Source: Reinekea sp. G2M2-21 (GTDB lineage Bacteria > Pseudomonadota > Gammaproteobacteria > Pseudomonadales > Natronospirillaceae). From it: 64,000 nt of DNA. Positions 28,294 through 37,412 of this stretch are shown one piece after another. Position 1 is the first letter of the stretch. The number at the start of each line of letters is the position of its first letter. A program made the translations under genes and the position numbers. The notes beneath the pieces are model-generated. The model saw only the letters and a list, made by a program, of their open reading frames with translations. It was not told the DNA's origin and did not search any database. The stretch spans positions 1,240,001 to 1,304,000 of the forward strand of contig NZ_JADPQG010000001.1 in the NCBI RefSeq assembly GCF_015687175.1, written 5' to 3'.

Positions 28294-29037
28294 ATGACGG
28301 ATGCAAAAAAAGTTGCGTTGGTAACAGGGGCCAGCAGAGGCATTGGTGCAGCCATCGCAGACAAGTTAGGCTGCGAAGGCTATGTGGTTGTTGGTACGGC
28401 AACGTCTGACTCTGGCGCTGATAAGATTTCAGCCCGTTTCTCTGAAAAAGGGATAGAGGGCAAGGGGTATTGTCTTAATGTGACCGATGCTGAATCTATT
28501 AAAGCCGTTATGGCTCAAATCAAAGAAGATTTTGCTGATCCTGCTATTTTGGTCAACAATGCGGGCATAACTCAGGACAACCTGTTTTTACGTATGAAAG
28601 ATGATGAGTGGCATTCGGTATTGGATACCAATCTGACGTCGGTTTTCAGTATGAGTAAAGCAGTTATCAAATCCATGACTCGTGCCCGTTTTGGGCGGAT
28701 CGTCAATATTTCATCCGTTGTCGGGTCAATGGGCAATGCCGGTCAGGCAAATTACTGCGCCGCTAAAGCCGGTGTTGAGGGCTTTACCAGGTCTTTGGCG
28801 CGTGAAATTGGCAGTCGCAATATCACGGTCAACTCAGTGGCGCCCGGTTTCATTCAAACGGATATGACACACGAACTACCGGAAACCGTGAAAGAAACTC
28901 TATTGAAGCAGGTGCCATTGGCGCGCTTAGGTGATCCGGATGAAATTGCTCATGCGGTCGCATTTTTAGTCAGTGATGGCGCTTCTTACATCACTGGAGA
29001 AACACTTCACGTCAATGGTGGTATGTACATGGGCTAA
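28294..29037 (+). CDS. fabG: 3-oxoacyl-ACP reductase FabG
   Basis: This NADPH-dependent ketoacyl-ACP reductase of the elongation cycle has 247 residues and an SDR fold. The cofactor motif is TGASRGIG and NNAGITQDN is typical FabG. The catalytic residues lie in NISSVVG (Ser) and NYCAAKAG (Tyr, Lys). The ending GETLHVNGGMYMG is diagnostic for FabG over other SDRs. It lies directly behind fabD and before acpP. Confidence 0.97.
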   Translation: MTDAKKVALVTGASRGIGAAIADKLGCEGYVVVGTATSDSGADKISARFSEKGIEGKGYCLNVTDAESIKAVMAQIKEDFADPAILVNNAGITQDNLFLRMKDDEWHSVLDTNLTSVFSMSKAVIKSMTRARFGRIVNISSVVGSMGNAGQANYCAAKAGVEGFTRSLAREIGSRNITVNSVAPGFIQTDMTHELPETVKETLLKQVPLARLGDPDEIAHAVAFLVSDGASYITGETLHVNGGMYMG

Positions 29038-29063
29038 TTCCGCAAGGTAAATAGTCTTTTCAC

Positions 29064-29091
29064 TTGCCCAATTGAATAACGTTTATATACA
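29064..29091 (+). promoter_or_regulatory. Putative acpP promoter
   Basis: TTGCCC (29064-29069) and TATACA (29086-29091) are separated by 16 bases, about 49 bases before the acpP ATG. An own promoter for acpP is known in E. coli. Confidence 0.4.
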
Positions 29092-29139
29092 CTAGCCGGC
29101 ACATTAAACGGTGCTAAATACTTTTAGGGAGTTCTCATA

Positions 29140-29376
29140 ATGAGCAGCATTGAAGATCGCGTAAAGAAAATTGTTTGTGAGCAGTTAGGCGCTAAAGAAG
29201 AAGACGTTACACCTCAAGCATCGTTTATCGATGATTTAGGTGCCGACTCTTTGGACACTGTAAACTTGGTTATGGCTCTTGAAGAAGAGTTCGAAACTGA
29301 AATTCCTGATGAAGAATCAGAAAAATTGTCTACAGTACAGGACGCGATCGACTACGTTAACACTCACCTGGGTTAA
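29140..29376 (+). CDS. acpP: Acyl carrier protein
   Basis: This 78-residue acidic carrier of growing acyl chains is the E. coli-type AcpP. The phosphopantetheine site is Ser37 in [11 protein letters not shown]. Helix II has the typical [18 protein letters not shown]. The Shine-Dalgarno sequence is GGGAG. An intrinsic terminator follows within 25 bases, which would give a short abundant acpP mRNA with readthrough into fabF. Confidence 0.98.
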   Translation: MSSIEDRVKKIVCEQLGAKEEDVTPQASFIDDLGADSLDTVNLVMALEEEFETEIPDEESEKLSTVQDAIDYVNTHLG

Positions 29377-29397
29377 TTGATCAAGTCAGTTTAAAAG

Positions 29398-29432
29398 AGC
29401 CGTATTGACGTTAAGGCAATACGGCTTTTTTT
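29398..29432 (+). terminator. Intrinsic terminator/attenuator between acpP and fabF
   Basis: AGCCGTATTG (29398-29407) pairs with CAATACGGCT (29417-29426) and is followed by T7. Because fabF has no obvious promoter of its own, partial readthrough is likely. Confidence 0.88.
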
Positions 29433-29476
29433 ATGGTTTTAAACCGCTTTTATGTTGGCGGATGTGGAGGTATTCA

Positions 29477-30715
29477 ATGTCTAAGCGACGTGTGGTCGTT
29501 ACTGGATTGGGCTGTATCAGTCCTCTTGGAAATTCTGTCGAAACAACCTGGGAAGGCATTTTGGCTGGAAAGAGTGGCGTAAACTTGATTGAGAATTTTG
29601 ATACAGAAAAATTCACAACAAAGTTTGCTGCACAGGTCAAAGATTTTGACCCTGCACAATATATGAACCCAAAAGACACCAAAAAAATGGATGGTTTTAT
29701 CCAATATGGGTATGCAGCAGCGGTTGAAGCCATTCGGGATTCTGGTATAGAAGCCACCGAACAGAATGCTTCCCGTATCGGCGTTGCAGTGGGTTCTGGA
29801 ATTGGTGGTCTCGATACAATTGAGAAAAATTTTGCAGCCATGTTGAAAGGCGGACCACGTCGCGTGTCACCGTTTTTTGTTCCAGCGGCCATTATTAATA
29901 TGATTTCCGGTAACCTGTCGATTGAATATGGCTTTAAAGGTCCGAATATTGCGATAACCACCGCTTGCACCACTGGCACCCATAATATTGGCTATGCAGC
30001 GCGCACAATAGCCTATGGCGATGCTGATGCGATGATTGCCGGCGGCGCTGAGATGGCGTCTGGTCAGCTTGGTATGGGTGGCTTTGGTGCCGCGCGTGCG
30101 TTGTCTACCCGGAATGATGATCCTACCCGTGCAAGTCGTCCATGGGACAAAGACCGGGATGGTTTTGTGCTGGGTGATGGTGCTGGCGTTATTGTTTTAG
30201 AAGAGTACGAGCACGCGAAAGCTCGCGGCGCCAAGATTTATGCAGAACTGACCGGTTTCGGTATGAGTGGCGATGCCTATCATATGACTTCTCCACCAGC
30301 AGATGGTGCAGGTGCGGCAGCGGCCATGAAAAATGCTATGAACGATGCCGGCTTGAACCCAGTCGATGTGAACTACATAAACGCACATGGGACCTCTACA
30401 CCTGCTGGTGATGTGGCTGAATCAAAAGCCGCTAAATCTGTTTATGGCGCTGATGCGGATAAAATTGTCGTCAGTTCGACCAAGTCCATGATCGGTCATT
30501 TGTTAGGTGCAGCAGGGGCGGTAGAAGCTATCTTCAGTATTCTCGCTATCCGTGATCAAGTCGCTCCACCGACCATCAATTTGGAAAACCCCGATCCTGA
30601 ATGTGATTTGGACTATGTGGCTCATACAGCTCGTCAAATGACCATTAACCACGCGTTGAGCAACTCTTTTGGCTTTGGCGGGACAAATGGATCGCTGATT
30701 TTCAGTAAAATCTGA
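29477..30715 (+). CDS. fabF: 3-oxoacyl-ACP synthase II FabF
   Basis: FabF condenses malonyl-ACP with acyl-ACP in chain elongation. From the ATG at 29477 with GGAGG upstream, the product is 412 residues and starts [19 protein letters not shown]. The triad is Cys164 ([10 protein letters not shown]), His in [12 protein letters not shown] and His in [10 protein letters not shown]. The C-terminal [10 protein letters not shown] loop is present. An upstream TTG frame extension into the terminator is rejected. It is the only KAS in the window. Confidence 0.97.
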   Translation: MSKRRVVVTGLGCISPLGNSVETTWEGILAGKSGVNLIENFDTEKFTTKFAAQVKDFDPAQYMNPKDTKKMDGFIQYGYAAAVEAIRDSGIEATEQNASRIGVAVGSGIGGLDTIEKNFAAMLKGGPRRVSPFFVPAAIINMISGNLSIEYGFKGPNIAITTACTTGTHNIGYAARTIAYGDADAMIAGGAEMASGQLGMGGFGAARALSTRNDDPTRASRPWDKDRDGFVLGDGAGVIVLEEYEHAKARGAKIYAELTGFGMSGDAYHMTSPPADGAGAAAAMKNAMNDAGLNPVDVNYINAHGTSTPAGDVAESKAAKSVYGADADKIVVSSTKSMIGHLLGAAGAVEAIFSILAIRDQVAPPTINLENPDPECDLDYVAHTARQMTINHALSNSFGFGGTNGSLIFSKI

Positions 30716-30722
30716 TACTATC

Positions 30723-30742
30723 CGGGGCTATCTCTAGCCCCG
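30723..30742 (+). terminator. Hairpin between fabF and pabC
   Basis: CGGGGCTA and TAGCCCCG pair over TCTC, right after the fabF stop. The T-run is broken (AACTCTTT). It ends 8 bases before the pabC ATG, so it could attenuate transcription or limit pabC translation. Confidence 0.55.
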
Positions 30743-30750
30743 AACTCTTT

Positions 30751-31557
30751 ATGGAAATATGTTTAGTTAATGGCCAACCCGGTCATATCTCACCTGACCA
30801 CCGGGCGTTGGCCTACGGTGATGGTTTGTTTGAAACCATTCTTTACCATTCTGGACATCTTGAGTTCCTTGACGATCATTTAGCGCGTCTCATGCATGGT
30901 TGTGCTGCGTTGAAATTACATTGGTCGGTAGTTGATCAGACTAGGCTGATTGCGCAACTGACCGAATTAACCGCAGGGTTATGGGAACCACATGTCATTA
31001 AAATTATGGCTTTGCGGCGCTATCCGGGAAGGGGCTATGGGTTTGATAAACTGGCTCAGTCAACCGATCTCATTATTCAGATAAAGCCATATCAAAAGCC
31101 TGATTGGTGTTTTGCGTTGGCAAGGGTTTGTTTGGCTTCAACGAAGATTTCGGTAAATCCTTCGTTAGCAGGCATGAAACATTTAAATCGACTCGATTCA
31201 GTCTTGGCCCGTGCTGAATATGAAAGCTCTCAATTTGATGAAGTTCTGCTATGTGATACTGAAGGCTTTGTGATGGAAGGCAGTATGAGTAATCTGTTTC
31301 TTCGGGTGCACGGTCAATGGATGACACCCGATTTATCGCAATGCGGGGTCGCTGGCATTATCCGTAAGCAGCTTCTGGATAAATTTTCTGAAATTCAGGT
31401 GGCCAAGTGTCATGTAGATAGTCTTCGAGACGTTGATGCTGCCTTTGTTTGTAACAGCCTTATCGGCGTTGTCCCTGTTGGGCGTTTAAACCAGCGTGAC
31501 CTATCCGTCGCGGCAGAGATAAATCTATTTAGAGAAAATATAGGTATCCCGTGTTAA
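30751..31557 (+). CDS. pabC: Aminodeoxychorismate lyase PabC
   Basis: This PLP fold-type IV enzyme releases 4-aminobenzoate for folate synthesis. The product has 268 residues. It opens with LVNGQPGHISPDHRALAYGDGLFET and contains the PLP Lys in AGMKHLNRLD. EGFVMEGSMSNLF is the phosphate-binding loop. No Shine-Dalgarno sequence is visible before the ATG, because that space is taken by a hairpin. Its end overlaps mltG by 7 bases. The place between fabF and mltG is conserved. Confidence 0.93.
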   Translation: MEICLVNGQPGHISPDHRALAYGDGLFETILYHSGHLEFLDDHLARLMHGCAALKLHWSVVDQTRLIAQLTELTAGLWEPHVIKIMALRRYPGRGYGFDKLAQSTDLIIQIKPYQKPDWCFALARVCLASTKISVNPSLAGMKHLNRLDSVLARAEYESSQFDEVLLCDTEGFVMEGSMSNLFLRVHGQWMTPDLSQCGVAGIIRKQLLDKFSEIQVAKCHVDSLRDVDAAFVCNSLIGVVPVGRLNQRDLSVAAEINLFRENIGIPC

Positions 31558-32603
31558 AGAAAATATTAATTGGGTTGTTTTTCCTCTCCATAGCGATTGG
31601 AGCTGCATTGACCAGCTATTTACTGAAGGAAGTTCAAAAACCAATGCGCTTCAGTGATACAGAAACCAGTTATGTCGTGGAGCGGGGCGCTTCACTAAAG
31701 CGGGTTTTGAATGACTTTGCCGTCAGAGGGTGGATAACCATGCCGCGGGTGCATGAAGTTTGGTTACGCTATAACGAACTAACTAAGTTGCAGCGTGGCG
31801 AATACATATTGACGTCCGATATGTCATCGACTGAGGCGGTGAAGAAGATTATTGCGGGTGAAAAACTACTTCGGTCCATTCAATTTATTGAAGGAAAAAC
31901 ATTTGCCGATAATCTTCAGGTGTTAAGCAGGAATTCGTTTGTTTTGCATACTATTGGCGATGCCCATCAAGAAGAAATCATGGCTCAAATATCATCAGAT
32001 ATTCAACATCCTGAAGGTTGGTTTTTCCCAGATACCTATTTTTTTGAAACGGGCACAACCGATATCGAAATTCTCAAGTTGGCGTACCAGAGAACGCAAA
32101 AAGTTCTCGCCGAAGAATGGGGGAAAAAATCGGCAGAGGCTGAAGTGTCGACGCCCTATGAAGCTCTGATATTGGCATCGATTATTGAGAAAGAAACCGG
32201 CGCCGCTTTTGAAAGACCGATGATTTCAGGTGTCTTTACCCGACGTTTAAAGCAGGGAATGCGGTTACAGACCGATCCGACCGTTATCTATGGGCTGGGA
32301 CCGGATTTTAATGGTAACTTAACCCGCAGTCATTTGCGTGCGGATACGCCTTACAATACATACACGCGCAAAGGCTTGCCACCAACGCCAATCGCAAATG
32401 CCGGGCGCGAAGCCATTGCGGCGGCGTTGAATCCTGCAGATGGCAATACCCTGTTTTTTGTCGCCAAAGGCGATGGTACCCATCATTTTTCCGTGACTTT
32501 AGATGAACACAACCAAGCTGTCCGGCAGTATCAGCGCTTCGGACGCCGGTCCGACTATCAGTCAGCTCCAACAACCGCCACCAGCGGAGATGAACCTCAA
32601 TGA
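31551..32603 (+). CDS. mltG: Endolytic murein transglycosylase MltG
   Basis: MltG is a membrane-anchored lytic transglycosylase that cuts nascent glycan strands. The 350-residue product starts at GTG and has an N-terminal transmembrane helix (about 5-25). It contains a LysM-like part and the YceG catalytic domain with the Glu in LASIIEKETG. Later signatures are RLQTDPTVIYGLG, RADTPYNTYTRKGLPPTPI and NPADGNTLFFVAKGDGTHHF. It overlaps pabC and shares ATGA with tmk. Confidence 0.95.
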   Translation: MLKKILIGLFFLSIAIGAALTSYLLKEVQKPMRFSDTETSYVVERGASLKRVLNDFAVRGWITMPRVHEVWLRYNELTKLQRGEYILTSDMSSTEAVKKIIAGEKLLRSIQFIEGKTFADNLQVLSRNSFVLHTIGDAHQEEIMAQISSDIQHPEGWFFPDTYFFETGTTDIEILKLAYQRTQKVLAEEWGKKSAEAEVSTPYEALILASIIEKETGAAFERPMISGVFTRRLKQGMRLQTDPTVIYGLGPDFNGNLTRSHLRADTPYNTYTRKGLPPTPIANAGREAIAAALNPADGNTLFFVAKGDGTHHFSVTLDEHNQAVRQYQRFGRRSDYQSAPTTATSGDEPQ

Positions 32604-33220
32604 ACGCGCAATTTATCACCATAGAAGGTTTGGAAGGGGTTGGAAAAACCACGCAAGCAGAAGTGCTTTGTCACTGGTTGGAATCTCGCTCGATACCCTA
32701 TATACGAACAAGAGAGCCTGGCGGGACAGAAATCGCAGAACACATCCGTACGGTTGTTTTGTCGCATCACGAAGAAAAAATGGATCCAATGACCGAATTG
32801 CTATTGGTTTTCGCTGCTCGGCAGCAGCATGTTGAAACCAAAATCAAACCGGCTCTCAGAGCGGGAAAGTGGGTTGTTTCCGATCGTTTTACGGATGCAA
32901 CTTATGCCTATCAAGGTGGCGGTCGACAGCTCGACAAAGCCATAATCCGTGAGTTGGAGTTATTTGTATTGAAGGACTTTCAGCCCGATCTGACTCTTTG
33001 GTTTGACTGTGATGCAGAGCTTGGGTTGTCCCGCGCGCGCGCGCGCGGAGAACTGGACCGAATTGAAACGGAGGCCATTGATTTCTTTAATCGTTGCCGT
33101 TCAGCCTATACCGAAAGACAAGCAGAAAACGCTCTGCGCTTTATCCGTTTGGATGCGTCTGCAACAATCAATGACGTTTCAAAGCAGCTGATAAGCGAGT
33201 TGGAGAAACGTTATGGATAA
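32600..33220 (+). CDS. tmk: Thymidylate kinase
   Basis: This enzyme phosphorylates dTMP to dTDP. The 206-residue product has a P-loop in EGLEGVGKTTQ, the DR-type motif DRFTDATYAYQGGGR and TREPGGTEIA. The LID SRARARGELDRIE carries arginines, as in E. coli-type (type II) enzymes. The LID codons form an alternating CG tract, listed separately. It overlaps both mltG (4 bases) and holB (8 bases). Confidence 0.96.
   Translation: MNAQFITIEGLEGVGKTTQAEVLCHWLESRSIPYIRTREPGGTEIAEHIRTVVLSHHEEKMDPMTELLLVFAARQQHVETKIKPALRAGKWVVSDRFTDATYAYQGGGRQLDKAIIRELELFVLKDFQPDLTLWFDCDAELGLSRARARGELDRIETEAIDFFNRCRSAYTERQAENALRFIRLDASATINDVSKQLISELEKRYG
33032..33045. repeat. (CG)7 alternating tract inside tmk
   Basis: Fourteen bases of perfect alternating CG encode the Arg-Ala-Arg-Ala-Arg part of the thymidylate kinase LID. 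Such a tract can adopt Z-DNA and is prone to two-base slippage. Confidence 0.8.
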
Positions 33221-34172
33221 TCTGCCTGTTTGGTTGAAGACCTCCTTTGACGCCATATGTCAGCAGTATCGTCAGCAAAAGTTACCGCATGGAATGCTGA
33301 TTGTTGGCCATAAAGGTGATGGTGCTGGCTTGTTCATGCAGCATCTGGTTAATTATTTACTGTGCCTGAACCCAAGCAGCACGGCCTGTGGACACTGCAA
33401 ATCCTGTCAGCTACAACAAAGCGGTCATCACCCAGACTACTTGGTAATTGAACCAGAAGGTAAGAGTATGACCATTAAGGTCGATGCTATTCGCGGGATG
33501 AACAAAAAAGTCTCCGAAACGGCGCAGCAGGGGGGTAATAAGGTTGTTTATATTGAATCTGCCCAAAAGATGAACGCGAATGCCGCTAATGCGCTTCTCA
33601 AGGTACTTGAAGAGCCGACCCAAAACACCTTTATTCTCTTGGAAACGGATCAGCTGGGTCAGACGCTACCGACGATCCGTTCTCGTTGCAGGATTGTTCA
33701 GCTGGATAAGCCCAGTATCGAACAATCTCTCGACTACCTGGCTACAAAAGGCTTGGCATCAGACCCTTACTCCGCCTTAAGTGTTGCTTTTTTGCGCCCG
33801 TTGGAAGCGTTGACGATAGAAAAGGAGCAGCTTGATCGATGGTACGAAGCCGAAAGTAAATTCCTTTCAAATCAAAGTTTTACCGAGTTAAGCCAATACA
33901 TTTTCACGACCAATATCGATGATTTATACAGACAAATTCTGGTTTGGGTCGATTCTGCGGTCCGGCTGCAACAAAATGCAAAAATAGAGCTTGCGCCGGT
34001 TTCAGAAGGGTTGTTAAAGTCACTGCAAAGTCAGAATAGCGTTTCGTTATTCCGTTTTCGTGACTATATTGTAGAAAAAATGACGGCGATGAAGCGGCAA
34101 TCAAATTTGAATGCCCAACTGTTAGCCGAAGACTTGGCATCCCGTTGGTTGGAAATGAGAGGAATACAATGA
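33213..34172 (+). CDS. holB: DNA polymerase III delta' subunit HolB
   Basis: HolB is the delta' subunit of the clamp loader. The 319-residue product has the degenerate P-loop region GMLIVGHKGDGAG, a Zn-binding module CGHCKSCQLQQSGHHPD, and KMNANAANALLKVLEEP. The segment RSRCRIV carries the SRC arginine finger. It overlaps tmk upstream and pilZ downstream by 4 bases. The order tmk-holB-pilZ is that of pseudomonads. Confidence 0.93.
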   Translation: MDNLPVWLKTSFDAICQQYRQQKLPHGMLIVGHKGDGAGLFMQHLVNYLLCLNPSSTACGHCKSCQLQQSGHHPDYLVIEPEGKSMTIKVDAIRGMNKKVSETAQQGGNKVVYIESAQKMNANAANALLKVLEEPTQNTFILLETDQLGQTLPTIRSRCRIVQLDKPSIEQSLDYLATKGLASDPYSALSVAFLRPLEALTIEKEQLDRWYEAESKFLSNQSFTELSQYIFTTNIDDLYRQILVWVDSAVRLQQNAKIELAPVSEGLLKSLQSQNSVSLFRFRDYIVEKMTAMKRQSNLNAQLLAEDLASRWLEMRGIQ

Positions 34173-34522
34173 ACCCTAAATTAGGCGGCGCCCGTAGTGG
34201 TATTTTGTCCATTACTATGAAAGACAAAGCCGTTTTATATGCAGCCTACATGCCGTTTGTTAAAAATGGGGGGTTGTTTATTGCAACGAATAAACGTTTC
34301 AATATTGGTGACGACGTTTTCCTGCTACTAACCCTGATGGATGAACCAGAAAAAATACCGGTTGCTGGCAAAGTTATCTGGATCACACCCAGAGGTGCGC
34401 AGGGAAACCGAGCAACGGGTATTGGAGTGCAGTTTTCTAAGAAGAATGAACTGGCTAAAGACAAGATCGAAACATATTTAGCAGGGGCTTTGAATTCAGA
34501 CAAGCCAACACACACGATGTAA
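34169..34522 (+). CDS. pilZ: Type IV pilus assembly protein PilZ
   Basis: This 117-residue single PilZ domain is needed for pilus biogenesis in Pseudomonas. It lacks the N-terminal RxxxR motif, and the second motif reads FVKNGGLFI. This fits the PilZ subgroup that does not bind c-di-GMP. I choose the ATG at 34169, which overlaps the holB stop, over an upstream GTG at 34145. The usual tatD gene that follows pilZ in relatives is absent, and a TetR gene is there instead. Confidence 0.9.
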   Translation: MNPKLGGARSGILSITMKDKAVLYAAYMPFVKNGGLFIATNKRFNIGDDVFLLLTLMDEPEKIPVAGKVIWITPRGAQGNRATGIGVQFSKKNELAKDKIETYLAGALNSDKPTHTM

Positions 34523-34535
34523 TTTGTTGAGCAAT

Positions 34536-34557
34536 TGCAGAGCCATAATGCTCTGCA
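34536..34557. repeat. Perfect hairpin between pilZ and the TetR gene
   Basis: TGCAGAGC pairs with GCTCTGCA over a CATAAT loop. No T-run follows. It may be a Rho-independent-like end of the pilZ operon or an operator for the TetR gene, which starts 19 bases later. Confidence 0.45.
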
Positions 34558-34575
34558 CACCACAGTTGAATTCCT

Positions 34576-35190
34576 ATGCTCGAAGATCAGTTTACCATTG
34601 CCGAACAGAGTCCCTCCGAACGAGCCGTTATTACCTCGGCCCTTAATCTGTTCATTATCCATCATGAAAACACCATTAATGTGGCACAGCTCATGAAAGC
34701 GGTGGGTGTGAGCAAAGCTACCTTTTATAAATATTTTGCCAATAAAGAAGATGTCTACGCCGCCATATTGTTGACCGATGAAATGGCATTAACGTCTATG
34801 TTAAAAGATTTGCGCGTGTACGGAACTGTTTCGGATTTGCTTGAGCAGTATTTGAAGTTTCGCATTCAGCACGTTGAAAAATATCGGGTACTGGTTCGTC
34901 TGGAAAAGTACTTGCTGGAAAAAAAATGCGAATTACCGAGATTTACACAATGGCAGCTTCTTCGACGCCAACATGTCGATGAGTTTTCGTCGATAGTTGA
35001 ATCGAAACTGTCCCGAATGAAGCCTATTGATAAAGAAAATGTTCGTTTCTACTACGGTCTGGTGTGGTCTATCGCTAATGGTGTTGCGAACTTGTCAGAG
35101 TCCGATTTCTTTCATGAACTCATTCTGGATAGGCGAGGTTTTACCCGATTTTTATTGGAATCTGTCAGTTCAATCGGGGAGGGCAAATAG
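34576..35190 (+). CDS. TetR/AcrR family transcriptional regulator
   Basis: This 204-residue regulator has a TetR DNA-binding domain at about 15-62, with the recognition part VGVSKATFYKYFANKEDVYAAIL. The C-terminal ligand domain is not recognisable. It abuts the DUF1285 gene with a one-base overlap (TAGTG), so the two are co-expressed. A TetR gene in this position also occurs in pseudomonads. The ligand and target are unknown. The nearby hairpin is a possible operator. Confidence 0.85.
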   Translation: MLEDQFTIAEQSPSERAVITSALNLFIIHHENTINVAQLMKAVGVSKATFYKYFANKEDVYAAILLTDEMALTSMLKDLRVYGTVSDLLEQYLKFRIQHVEKYRVLVRLEKYLLEKKCELPRFTQWQLLRRQHVDEFSSIVESKLSRMKPIDKENVRFYYGLVWSIANGVANLSESDFFHELILDRRGFTRFLLESVSSIGEGK

Positions 35191-35714
35191 TGCAACGACT
35201 AGATGAGTTGTTAAAACAAATATCCGCCCAATCGTCACCTCCAGTAGAGTTGTGGAACCCTGCACATTGTGCCGATATGGACTTGGTTATTCGTCACGAT
35301 GGTCAATGGGTTCACGAGGGCAGTGTTATAGAGCGCGCACCTCTGATTAAATTATTTGCCTCTATTTTGAAGTACGAAACGGGAGAATATTATCTCGTTA
35401 CGCCAGTTGAAAAAGTACGCATTACAGTCGAGAACACACCTTTTATCGTTAGTCGTGCCGAGCACATCAACGATCGTTGGTTTATGACGAACAATCTGGG
35501 GGAAGTGAAAGAGTTAACGAATGAGGCACACTTAAATGTCAGTGACGATCAGAATCCTGTTATTTTTTGGCGGTCAAATTTAACGGCTCGGATTAATCAG
35601 AGTGTAATGTATCAGTGGCAGACATATGCACTGGATCATGAAGGTTTGCAAGATTCGAAGCTATGGTTACACAGTGGTGAAGATTTAATTCTATTGGCAA
35701 CCGTGGAAGAATAA
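35190..35714 (+). CDS. DUF1285 domain-containing protein
   Basis: This 174-residue cytoplasmic protein shows the family pattern. It has an N-terminal Trp-Asn-Pro followed by CADMDLVIRHDGQWVHEG, then RAPLIKLFASIL and GEYYLVTPVEKVRI. No catalytic residues are known for this family. It starts with GTG inside the TetR stop region. Its stop lies in the terminator of the converging ETF-QO gene. The coupling to TetR suggests a common regulon, but the function is unknown. Confidence 0.85.
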   Translation: MQRLDELLKQISAQSSPPVELWNPAHCADMDLVIRHDGQWVHEGSVIERAPLIKLFASILKYETGEYYLVTPVEKVRITVENTPFIVSRAEHINDRWFMTNNLGEVKELTNEAHLNVSDDQNPVIFWRSNLTARINQSVMYQWQTYALDHEGLQDSKLWLHSGEDLILLATVEE

Positions 35715-35738
35715 AAGCCAACTGCAGGGCAGTTGGCT
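35709..35738 (-). terminator. Terminator for ETF-QO, partly bidirectional
   Basis: AGCCAACTGC and GCAGTTGGCT form a 10-bp stem over a 3-base loop. On the minus strand TTTTATT follows. It overlaps the DUF1285 stop codon. Confidence 0.8.
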
Positions 35739-35756
35739 GGTTTGGCAAACAAGCGT

Positions 35757-37412
35757 TTACATGTTTGGATAGTTTGGCCCACCGCCACCTTCTGGTGTGA
35801 CCCAGGTGATATTTTGGGCAGGGTCTTTAATGTCGCACGTTTTACAGTGAACACAGTTCTGAGCGTTGATTTGGAAGCGCTGTCCACCCTCGTCCGACGC
35901 CACCACTTCATAAACACCAGCGGGGCAGTAACGTTGCGCTGGTTCTGCAAATTTAGGCAAGTTATCCCGAATCGGCAGCTCGGTATCTTTCAGCTGTAAA
36001 TGCACAGGCTGATCTTCTTCATGGTTAGTGTTGGACATGAACACTGAACTTAACTTATCGAACGTCAATTCTCCATCGTACTTTGGATACTGAATGGGCT
36101 GATATGCAGAGGCTGGTTTTAACTGAGCATAATCTGCCACGGGATCTTTCAATGTCCAAGGCAGTTTGCCGCGGAAAATATTCATGTCGATGAAACAGTA
36201 AGCTGAGCCTAAAATATTGCCCCACTTATGTTGAGCAGGGCCAAAGTTGCGTTGGAAGTTGAGTTCCTCAGCAACACTACTCTGAGCGAAACGAACAGCG
36301 TAATCGCTTAAGTCTTGGCCATAGTCATAACCCTTATCCATTTGCGCCAGAATGGTGTCCGCCGCGATCATGCCGGAACGCATTGCAGTGTGTGTACCTT
36401 TGATTTTGGCGCCATTGAGCGTGCCAGCATCGCAGCCAATCAGTAAACCACCAGGGAAGTGCATTTTTGGTAGGCACTGAGGTCCACCTTTGTTTATCGC
36501 TCGGGCACCGTATGACAAGCGTTTGCCACCCTTGAGGTATTTGGCAAACAAAGGATGCTTCTTCATGCGTTGAAATTCATCGAACGGTGAGATGTAAGGG
36601 TTTTTGTAGCCTAAATCAGTGATCAAACCAATTGAAACCTGATTGTTTTCATCGTGGTACATAAAGGCACCACCGGCGGCTCCGTGTTCTTCTAATGGCC
36701 ATCCTGCCGTATGAACCACGAGGCCCTGCTCATGTTGTTCAGCTGGAATTTCCCACAGTTCTTTAATGCCAATGCCGAAATGCTGTGCATCTTTACCTGC
36801 GGCCAGGTCAAATTTTTCTATAACACGCTTACCCAGATGCCCGCGCACGCCCTCAGCAAACAGAGTCGTTTTGGCATGCAATTCCATGCCAGGCATAAAG
36901 CCTTCCTTTTCCGAACCGTCGGCGGCAACACCCATATCCCCGGTGATAATCCCTTTGACAGAACCATCTTCCGCGAATAATACGTCTGCAGCAGAAAATC
37001 CAGGGAAAATTTCCACGCCAAGCCCTTCGGCCTGCTCTGCCAGCCAACGGCAAAGGTTACCAAGGCTGATGATGTAATTACCGTCGTTATTCATGGTGGT
37101 TGGGACAAACAGGTGCGGTACCCGTATATTTGAAGTCTCCGACCGTAACACATGAATTTCATCGCGCTGAACGGGAGAGTTGAGAGGGGCGCCAAGTTCT
37201 TTCCAATTTGGAATCAACTCATTCAATGCGCTGGGTTCCAGTACAGCCCCGGACAGAATATGGGCGCCAACTTCGGAGCCTTTTTCCACAACACAAACCG
37301 TTATTTCTTTTCCTGCGTTTTGAGCGCCTTGCATTAACCGGATAGCCGCAGACAGCCCTGATGGACCTGCTCCAACGATTACAACATCAAATTCCATGGA
37401 TTCACGTTCCAT
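35757..37412 (-). CDS. Electron transfer flavoprotein-ubiquinone oxidoreductase
   Basis: ETF-QO is an inner-membrane flavo-iron-sulfur enzyme that passes electrons from ETF to ubiquinone. The product is 551 residues from the ATG at 37412, chosen because AGGAGG lies 5 bases upstream. A further in-frame ATG at 37433 lacks this. The FAD motif VIVGAGPSGLSAAIRL is N-terminal, and the ubiquinone/FAD region has GCDAGTLNGAKIKGTHTAMRSG. The C-terminal 4Fe-4S motif has Cys in CPAGVYE and NCVHCKTCDIKDP. It is divergent from etfBA across a 354-base promoter region. Confidence 0.96.
   Translation of the reverse strand: MERESMEFDVVIVGAGPSGLSAAIRLMQGAQNAGKEITVCVVEKGSEVGAHILSGAVLEPSALNELIPNWKELGAPLNSPVQRDEIHVLRSETSNIRVPHLFVPTTMNNDGNYIISLGNLCRWLAEQAEGLGVEIFPGFSAADVLFAEDGSVKGIITGDMGVAADGSEKEGFMPGMELHAKTTLFAEGVRGHLGKRVIEKFDLAAGKDAQHFGIGIKELWEIPAEQHEQGLVVHTAGWPLEEHGAAGGAFMYHDENNQVSIGLITDLGYKNPYISPFDEFQRMKKHPLFAKYLKGGKRLSYGARAINKGGPQCLPKMHFPGGLLIGCDAGTLNGAKIKGTHTAMRSGMIAADTILAQMDKGYDYGQDLSDYAVRFAQSSVAEELNFQRNFGPAQHKWGNILGSAYCFIDMNIFRGKLPWTLKDPVADYAQLKPASAYQPIQYPKYDGELTFDKLSSVFMSNTNHEEDQPVHLQLKDTELPIRDNLPKFAEPAQRYCPAGVYEVVASDEGGQRFQINAQNCVHCKTCDIKDPAQNITWVTPEGGGGPNYPNM

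Noticed and set aside
35757-37412. Several plus-strand frames opposite ETF-QO
   Set aside because: All are short and inside a conserved gene on the other strand.
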